This document shows, one piece after another, positions 15,457 to 20,014 of a stretch of DNA of 20,014 nt; the stretch's first letter is position 1, and the number at the start of each line of letters is the position of its first letter. Origin of the DNA: JAWXBG01 sp034439875 (lineage in GTDB: Bacteria > Bacteroidota > Bacteroidia > Flavobacteriales_D > Sanyastnellaceae); assembly GCA_034439875.1 (NCBI GenBank), contig JAWXBG010000035.1, positions 1-20,014 of the forward strand. The letters run 5' to 3'. The notes under the pieces were generated by a model, which saw nothing but the letters and a program-made list of their open reading frames with translations, was not told where the DNA came from and made no database searches. The translations under genes were made by a program, and so were the position numbers.

Positions 15457-15821
15457 GGAACTTCTCAAAAAAATAAAACCCTCAACAAAAAATTTATCTT
15501 GCAAGCACATATTACGTTTCTTCTTGTTATGATTGAAGAACATTGACATAGTACCTGAAAAAACCTGTTTCAAAATTCGTTACTGCAAATAATACCCATT
15601 CTGCTTACAAATTAGTCCAAACAATTTTATAAGTATGAAGAGGTAAATGCCGCTAGGTTAGGTGTTATAGGCCAATGGGGTGAAACGGTGTTGGACTATT
15701 ACAGATGCATAAACGGCACAAGTTGAGAAATAAAGTGGCTTGAAAATCTGAAAAATCTTGATTAGAAAAAGACTTTTTGAGTCAGAAGATAAAACTGCCT
15801 TTTCTATAACACCATTTAAAG
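15457..15821. other. Long intergenic region without a recognisable gene
   Basis: About 365 bases, AT-rich, between copy A of the REP-like element and the mrp promoter. The longest protein-like stretch is a 36-codon frame at 15616-15726 that has no ATG start and no recognised motif. There is no tRNA-like cloverleaf and no clear riboswitch. It may be decayed coding sequence or simple spacer. Confidence 0.5.
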
Positions 15822-15829
15822 TAATTTTG
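15822..15829 (+). promoter_or_regulatory. -7 box (TAATTTTG) of the mrp-nfu operon
   Basis: TAATTTTG is a full match to TAnnTTTG. Only four bases (CATC) separate it from the mrp ATG, so the transcript is probably leaderless or nearly so. No convincing -33 TTG is seen. Confidence 0.55.
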
Positions 15830-15833
15830 CATC

Positions 15834-16940
15834 ATGAGTATATCACGTCAGGCCATTCTAGATTCATTGTCTTCGGTAATTGAACCGGACCTCAAAAAAG
15901 ACATTGTCAGTTTAGGACTTGTGAAAATTGTCGATTTCACCAACAATCATATACAACTAGAAGTAAAGATGAGTAATCCTGCCATGCACGCTCGTTCGCG
16001 TATGCAGGAGGCCTGTGAGTTTTCGATACACAGAACTATTGGAAAAGAATGGAAGGTAACTACAAGTGTAGTTGCCATTTCTGGAGATGAACGTCAGGGA
16101 GAATTGCGCAAAGTGCTGCCTGGTGTGAAAAATATTATTGCTGTAGCTTCAGGAAAAGGAGGTGTTGGAAAGAGCACAGTTGCAGCTAATCTTGCGGTAG
16201 GTCTTGCTCGAAATGGTTACAAAACTGCCTTGCTGGATGCAGATATTTATGGCCCGAGCGCACCGACTATGTTCGACTTGGTATCAGAAAAACCGGCTGT
16301 AATTGAAGTGAACGGTAGGAATGTTCTCGAACCTATTTTACAATACGGTGTAAAAGTATTGTCCATTGGTTTTTTCGCAGAAGTGAATCAAGCCGTTGTG
16401 TGGCGCGGTCCGATGGCCACCAAAGCACTCAATCAACTATTGAATGACGCAGAATGGGGCGAATTGGATTTTATGATCATAGATCTTCCTCCCGGAACAG
16501 GAGATATTCATCTTGCCATTGTTCAGGCCCTTCCTCTTACAGGTGCTGTAATAGTGAGTACTCCGCAGGAAGTAGCACTTGCCGATGCTCGAAAAGGCAT
16601 TGGCATGTTCAAATTGCCTTCTATTAATGTGCCAGTGCTTGGATTGATCGAAAATATGGCTTGGTTCACTCCCGAAGAACTTCCCAACAGTAAATATTAT
16701 TTGTTTGGAAAAGAAGGAGCATTGAGATTATCGGAGGAAATGGGCGTTCCTTTTCTCGGTCAATTGCCACTTATTCAAGGCATCCGAGAAGCAGGAGACG
16801 CAGGCAGACCAGCTATTATGCAAGAAGGAACAGAAGCAATAGGTTATCTAAACACAATATTGGATAGATTTGTAGAAGAATTGGACCAACGAAATCAAAA
16901 CATTCCGGCTACGAAGAAAGTGAATGTGATACACACATGA
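15834..16940 (+). CDS. mrp: Mrp/ApbC/NBP35-family Fe-S cluster carrier ATPase
   Basis: A 368-residue cytoplasmic P-loop ATPase thought to carry and deliver Fe-S clusters. Residues about 3-80 form an N-terminal MIP18/DUF59-type domain (DLKKDIVSLGLVKIV). The deviant Walker A motif is SGKGGVGKST (106-115), with ALLDADIYGPSAPTM following. IIDLPPGTGDIHL is the Walker B/switch region. In many Mrp proteins a CxxC pair after the ENM segment binds the bridging cluster; here that place reads ENMAWFTPEELPNSKYYLFG with no cysteine, which is common in Bacteroidota homologues. The start follows a TAnnTTTG box directly. The stop overlaps the nfu-like start (ATGA), so the two are coupled. Confidence 0.93.
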   Translation: MSISRQAILDSLSSVIEPDLKKDIVSLGLVKIVDFTNNHIQLEVKMSNPAMHARSRMQEACEFSIHRTIGKEWKVTTSVVAISGDERQGELRKVLPGVKNIIAVASGKGGVGKSTVAANLAVGLARNGYKTALLDADIYGPSAPTMFDLVSEKPAVIEVNGRNVLEPILQYGVKVLSIGFFAEVNQAVVWRGPMATKALNQLLNDAEWGELDFMIIDLPPGTGDIHLAIVQALPLTGAVIVSTPQEVALADARKGIGMFKLPSINVPVLGLIENMAWFTPEELPNSKYYLFGKEGALRLSEEMGVPFLGQLPLIQGIREAGDAGRPAIMQEGTEAIGYLNTILDRFVEELDQRNQNIPATKKVNVIHT

Positions 16941-17194
16941 TGAGCAACAAAGAAGAATTATTCAATAAAGTAAAAAATTCGCTCGACAGCATACGCCCGT
17001 TTCTGGAGGCAGATGGAGGGGACATCTCTTTGGTGGATGTGACCGATGAGATGACCGCTCGCATAGAGTTTCATGGAGCTTGCTGTGGTTGCTCAATGAG
17101 CACAATGACATTGCGCGCCGGAGTGGAAGGCGCCATCAGAAATGCCGTTCCCGAAATACTCTCTGTAGAAGCCATAACCAAAGAATTGATCTAG
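16937..17194 (+). CDS. NifU C-terminal domain (Nfu-type) Fe-S scaffold protein
   Basis: An 85-residue stand-alone Nfu domain that holds a labile Fe-S cluster and passes it to target proteins. The family motif GAC-x-x-C-x-x-S appears as GACCGCSMST, with the CxxC pair Cys49 and Cys52. SIRPFLEADGGDISLVDV (18-35) is the typical N-terminal half. The gene overlaps mrp by four bases; a second ATG follows directly and could also serve. Mrp and Nfu together suggest an Fe-S delivery unit. The TAG stop directly abuts the stop codon of the convergent esterase gene. Confidence 0.93.
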   Translation: MMSNKEELFNKVKNSLDSIRPFLEADGGDISLVDVTDEMTARIEFHGACCGCSMSTMTLRAGVEGAIRNAVPEILSVEAITKELI

Positions 17195-17211
17195 TTATTC
17201 AATCACTAGAT
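17189..17211. terminator. Possible shared hairpin over abutting stop codons
   Basis: ATCTAGT (17189-17195) and ACTAGAT (17205-17211) are perfect inverted repeats around a 9-base loop. The stem covers the nfu TAG and the first base of the esterase TAA. A hairpin could form on either strand, but no clear T-tract follows it, so it would be a weak terminator at most. Confidence 0.35.
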
Positions 17212-18436
17212 ATCTAATCTGGACTCCTGTTTCATCAAACGCTTTCAGAATGTAATGACCTGCACTTAAGTTGCGAATATCCCATTCTGTTCGACCAAAA
17301 ACAACTTTTCCTGCTACTACTCTACCACTCAAATCCAACAATTCAATTTGAGTTGAAGAAAAATTGTTGGCACAGACGATAGTCAAGAAATTTTCTGCTG
17401 GATTGGGATAAACGGAAAACAGTTCAAAGGTCTCTTCCTCCATTCCCACATTTATTTCGCGGTATTCACAGTCGAGTTCGATGTCGCAAACAAAATGAGA
17501 AAGAAAATTGCTGATGATTGAAAGGGTAGTATCATAATAAGCATTATTTCCATCACTTGGCACGTGTCCTTGACCCTCATATATTTCAAAACAGTGGGTT
17601 ATACCAAGCTCGGTCAGTTTTTGATCCACGGAATTGCTTCCATCTACTTCGGTCACCGGAAAAGTATTCGCAATAATCAACATATCCGAATCGAAAGGAA
17701 CCACAGTATCACCGGTTCCGTGGAAAATACACGCAGGCACCTCTCCCATATCAACATGAGTAGTATCTGAAAGTGCTCCAGCAATACTTATGACGGCTTT
17801 AATGTCACTAGAATAGCCTTCGTTGCCGCTTTCGCCCTCTATACCTCCACCTAAACCAGGATTGTCAAAGTCTATATAAGATGGCAATTCGCTTAGGTTG
17901 TCGATATACGCATGTTGCAGGGTTATGAATCCACCTGCAGATACTCCAGCGATATAAATTTCATTGGGATCAATGCGATAAGTATTTCCATTTTCCGCTG
18001 CGTCTTTTCGAAACCAGCGAACCGCGGCTTTCATATCGTGTACTCCGCGCAAAACGGCCTCTGCCATTGGTTGTTCGAGATCCAACTGGATGGGAAATCC
18101 GAGACGATAATTGATAGAAGCTGTCACATAGCCCATTTTAGCCAGATCGATGCATGCTGGTTTCACTTCCGTGCCATCTTTATCGCCAGCTATAAAGAAA
18201 CCACCATGGGCAAAAATCACTAAGGGTCTGTTCGTTTCTGAATCATTGGCAGGTTCATACACATCCATCATGAGTGATTGCTCGGCACCTGAAAAGAGGG
18301 TATTGGATCCATATTCCACATTTTCAGTAGAGGAATACTCGGGAAATATCATATCGCGATAGCGCCCGTCCGCACATTGAGCGAAAACAGAACACGAAAA
18401 ACAGAGGCTCACACAGATCGAGTAAAAATGCTTCAT
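17195..18436 (-). CDS. Secreted alpha/beta-hydrolase (esterase/lipase-like) with T9SS sorting domain
   Basis: A 413-residue exported hydrolase. Residues 1-20 are a signal peptide (cleavage after VFAQ). The alpha/beta-hydrolase domain covers about 40-315. It has the oxyanion motif FAHGGF (75-80), the nucleophile elbow GVSAGG with Ser166, the acid Asp243 in GTGDTVVPFD and His291 in GQGHVPSD. This HGG arrangement belongs to the carboxylesterase and hormone-sensitive-lipase-like groups, so it probably cleaves short acyl esters outside the cell; the substrate is unknown. A C-terminal T9SS domain (about 338-413, starting LFSVYPNPAENFLTI) targets it to the surface. The gene is convergent with nfu with no bases between stop codons, and divergent from the reductase gene. 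A box-like TTTATTTG lies about 24 bases before the ATG. Confidence 0.9.
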   Translation of the reverse strand: MKHFYSICVSLCFSCSVFAQCADGRYRDMIFPEYSSTENVEYGSNTLFSGAEQSLMMDVYEPANDSETNRPLVIFAHGGFFIAGDKDGTEVKPACIDLAKMGYVTASINYRLGFPIQLDLEQPMAEAVLRGVHDMKAAVRWFRKDAAENGNTYRIDPNEIYIAGVSAGGFITLQHAYIDNLSELPSYIDFDNPGLGGGIEGESGNEGYSSDIKAVISIAGALSDTTHVDMGEVPACIFHGTGDTVVPFDSDMLIIANTFPVTEVDGSNSVDQKLTELGITHCFEIYEGQGHVPSDGNNAYYDTTLSIISNFLSHFVCDIELDCEYREINVGMEEETFELFSVYPNPAENFLTIVCANNFSSTQIELLDLSGRVVAGKVVFGRTEWDIRNLSAGHYILKAFDETGVQIRYLVIE

Positions 18437-18526
18437 AGCGGACTAATTTTCCCCAAATAAACAAAACATTCGGCAGAGTGTTACAGATGCGACTCGAAAT
18501 GAGCGCTCTCCTGCACAAGGATGACT

Positions 18527-18534
18527 TATTTTCG
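18527..18534 (+). promoter_or_regulatory. Probable -7 box (TATTTTCG) of the reductase-ferredoxin operon
   Basis: TATTTTCG lies 22 bases before the ATG at 18557. It is the same octamer found before the sigma gene and tadA. It lies within a longer frame open from 18521, which supports the ATG at 18557 as the true start. Confidence 0.5.
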
Positions 18535-18556
18535 CGCGGCGAAACAGCAAATTTTC

Positions 18557-19567
18557 ATGATAGAAACAGACATTCTCATCATAGGAGCTGGTCCTTGTGG
18601 ACTTTTTACGGTCTTTGAAGCCGGGCTGCTCAAATTAAAGTGTCATCTCATAGATGCTTTGCCTCAAGCGGGAGGGCAGTTGACAGAAATTTACCCGAAA
18701 AAGCCAATCTACGATATACCTGGATTTCCTGAAGTTCTTGCGGGTGATTTAGTAGATAATCTGATGCGCCAAGCAGAGCCTTTTAAACCCGGTTTTACTT
18801 TGGGAGAAAGAGCGGAGAAAATTGAAAAAACGGAAGATGGAAAATATTTCATCGTTACCGGAAGTCGGGGCACATTGCACAAAGCGCCCGTTATAGCCAT
18901 TTCAGGCGGATTGGGATGTTTCGAACCACGCAAACCCCCGATAGCCAACTTGTCTGAATTTGAGGAAAAGGGCATTGAGTATATCGTTCGTGATCCGAAT
19001 TTTTACAAGGGCAAAAAAGTAATCATCAGCGGAGGAGGCGACAGTGCGCTCGATTGGGCTGTATTTTTAGCCAATGGAGTAGCGAGTGATGTGACATTGG
19101 TGCACCGCAGTCAAAGTTTCCGAGGCCACCCGGACAGCGTTCAGAAAATATTGGATATGTCGGCGGCAGGGAAAATCAATTTGATAACGGATGCTGAAGT
19201 AATCGGAATTGCAGGGGACAGTGTACTACGTTCCATTGCGATAGATGATCAAAAAAAGGGTGTTTATCAAATTGAAACGGATCATTGGCTGCCACTTTTT
19301 GGACTATCGCCAAAGTTGGGCCCCATTGCCGACTGGGGTTTGAACATCGACAAAAACTCAATAGAAGTAAATACTTTGGATTATAGTACTAATATCCCGG
19401 GAATCTATGCGATTGGCGATATCAATACTTATCCCGGAAAGTTGAAGTTGATCCTATGCGGATTTCACGAATCAACATTGATGGTTCAGAGTGCTTTTAA
19501 GCGCATTTATCCGGATAAAAATTATGTTCTTAAGTACACCACCGTGAATGGTGTTCAAGGATTTTAA
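18557..19567 (+). CDS. Ferredoxin--NADP+ reductase, thioredoxin-reductase-like type
   Basis: A 336-residue flavoprotein of the TrxR-like ferredoxin reductase family, moving electrons between NADPH and ferredoxin. The FAD motif is GAGPCG (10-15), with QAGGQLTEIYPKKPIYDIPGF split by the family pattern. The NADPH-binding motif is GGGDSALDWA (159-168), followed by LVHRSQSFRGHP. YAIGDINTYPG near the C-terminus is the second FAD site. The CxxC redox pair of thioredoxin reductases is absent, as expected. The ATG at 18557 gives the family's MIETDILIIGAG start; twelve more codons are open upstream but contain the promoter box. The ferredoxin gene follows after 23 bases and is the natural partner. Confidence 0.94.
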   Translation: MIETDILIIGAGPCGLFTVFEAGLLKLKCHLIDALPQAGGQLTEIYPKKPIYDIPGFPEVLAGDLVDNLMRQAEPFKPGFTLGERAEKIEKTEDGKYFIVTGSRGTLHKAPVIAISGGLGCFEPRKPPIANLSEFEEKGIEYIVRDPNFYKGKKVIISGGGDSALDWAVFLANGVASDVTLVHRSQSFRGHPDSVQKILDMSAAGKINLITDAEVIGIAGDSVLRSIAIDDQKKGVYQIETDHWLPLFGLSPKLGPIADWGLNIDKNSIEVNTLDYSTNIPGIYAIGDINTYPGKLKLILCGFHESTLMVQSAFKRIYPDKNYVLKYTTVNGVQGF

Positions 19568-19590
19568 AACACTTTTTTCAAGGTAATAAA

Positions 19591-19911
19591 ATGGACAATA
19601 CCATTCAAATAACCGTTGTAGATCGGGAGGGCACTGAACATGTGTTAGATGCGCCCACTGACATGAACATGAATATGATGGAACTCTGCAAAAGTTATGA
19701 GTTGCCGGTAGAAGGCACTTGCGGAGGAATGGCATTGTGCGCATCTTGTCATATGTATGTGCTCAGTGATCATGTTCTTCATGAAAAATCTGAGGACGAA
19801 GAAATCATGTTGGATCAGGCATTTTTTGTCAAAAGAAACAGCAGACTTGGATGTCAGATAAAACTCACCAACGACCTTGATGGACTGAAGGTTCATTTGG
19901 CGGTAGTTTAA
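19591..19911 (+). CDS. 2Fe-2S ferredoxin, adrenodoxin type
   Basis: A 106-residue electron carrier with one 2Fe-2S cluster. The ligands are Cys44, Cys50 and Cys53 in EGTCGGMALCASCHMYV, and Cys88 in SRLGCQI, in the adrenodoxin spacing (C-x5-C-x2-C, then C far downstream). DEEIMLDQAFF is the acidic segment that meets the reductase. It is the second gene of the reductase operon, and its partner is encoded directly upstream. Its TAA stop (19909-19911) is part of a REP-like unit that follows. Confidence 0.95.
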   Translation: MDNTIQITVVDREGTEHVLDAPTDMNMNMMELCKSYELPVEGTCGGMALCASCHMYVLSDHVLHEKSEDEEIMLDQAFFVKRNSRLGCQIKLTNDLDGLKVHLAVV

Positions 19912-19936
19912 CCCAGAATCCGCATTGGGATTCGCG
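19907..19936 (+). repeat. REP-like element, single unit (copy B)
   Basis: The unit starts TTTAACCCAG and contains a 6-bp stem, GAATCC (19916-19921) and GGATTC (19928-19933), around the loop GCATTG. It matches the right unit of copy A (15427-15456, minus strand) in 28 of 30 positions. Bases 3-5 of the unit are the ferredoxin stop codon, as in copy A for the alkyltransferase-like gene. Confidence 0.8.
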
Positions 19937-19956
19937 ATGAAGTGCTAATACCGTTT

Positions 19957-20003
19957 ATCCCGCATTACGCATTAGGGCAATTTTTGTAGAATGCGTGCGG
20001 GAT
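19957..20003. repeat. Long inverted repeat after the ferredoxin gene
   Basis: ATCCCGCA then CGCATT (19957-19973) pair with AATGCG then TGCGGGAT (19990-20003); three unpaired bases bulge the left arm and the loop is 16 bases. It could terminate the reductase-ferredoxin transcript, although the T5 run (19981-19985) lies in the loop rather than after the stem. It may be part of a larger mosaic repeat that includes copy B. Confidence 0.6.
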
Positions 20004-20014
20004 TCTCAAATCTA

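Noticed and set aside
15616..15726. Possible short gene in the intergenic region before mrp
   Set aside because: 36 sense codons without an ATG start and without a recognised motif; a chance frame is as likely.

Overview
The window reads as a chromosomal segment of a Bacteroidota bacterium, probably of the order Flavobacteriales. Four things point there: two secreted proteins end in type IX secretion (T9SS) sorting domains with a YPNP motif; there is a FecI/FecR-type ECF sigma and anti-sigma pair with a C-terminal DUF4974-like region; start codons lack Shine-Dalgarno sequences; and -7 boxes of the TAnnTTTG class, here often TAnnTTCG, sit very close to start codons. No rRNA, tRNA, CRISPR array, transposase or phage gene was found.

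Layout. (1) 1-168: an octanucleotide tandem repeat that runs off the left edge. (2) 141-3681, minus strand: a T9SS-exported protein, then the overlapping sigma/FecR pair. (3) 3805-4905: a small His-rich protein of a metal-associated Bacteroidota family (minus strand) and, divergent from it, a secreted carboxypeptidase-regulatory-like gene broken by one in-frame TAA. (4) 5030-12601, plus strand: a surface-polysaccharide precursor block. It holds UDP-glucose 6-dehydrogenase, a CPA1-type antiporter, UDP-glucuronate decarboxylase, a WbpD/WlbB-like acetyltransferase, a TviB-like UDP-HexNAc 6-dehydrogenase, a 48-residue membrane protein, RmlB, and a CpsB/Wzb-like PHP tyrosine phosphatase. (5) 12619-15396: TadA and a MurG-like glycosyltransferase (minus strand), then TrmB and an alkyltransferase-like protein (plus strand). 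(6) 15834-19911: an Fe-S and electron-transfer block of Mrp, Nfu, a T9SS esterase on the opposite strand, a thioredoxin-reductase-like ferredoxin:NADP reductase and an adrenodoxin-type 2Fe-2S ferredoxin.

How the genes fit together. Region 4 makes UDP-GlcA, UDP-xylose, a UDP-HexNAcA and dTDP-4-keto-6-deoxyglucose, and ends with a phosphatase that probably controls a BY-kinase. Flippase, polymerase and most transferases must lie elsewhere. Region 6 couples Fe-S cluster delivery (Mrp, Nfu) with a user of Fe-S (ferredoxin and its reductase).

The most interesting non-coding signal is a REP-like hairpin unit of about 30 bases. It occurs twice as an inverted pair after the alkyltransferase-like gene and once after the ferredoxin gene, and at both places it supplies the gene's TAA stop codon. 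One stem pair shows a compensatory base change. Other signals are a T6G9 tract inside the antiporter gene, the in-frame TAA pseudogene, the repeat running into fecR, and a recurrent TAnnTTYG box giving nearly leaderless transcripts. I saw no clear new defence or enzymatic system.
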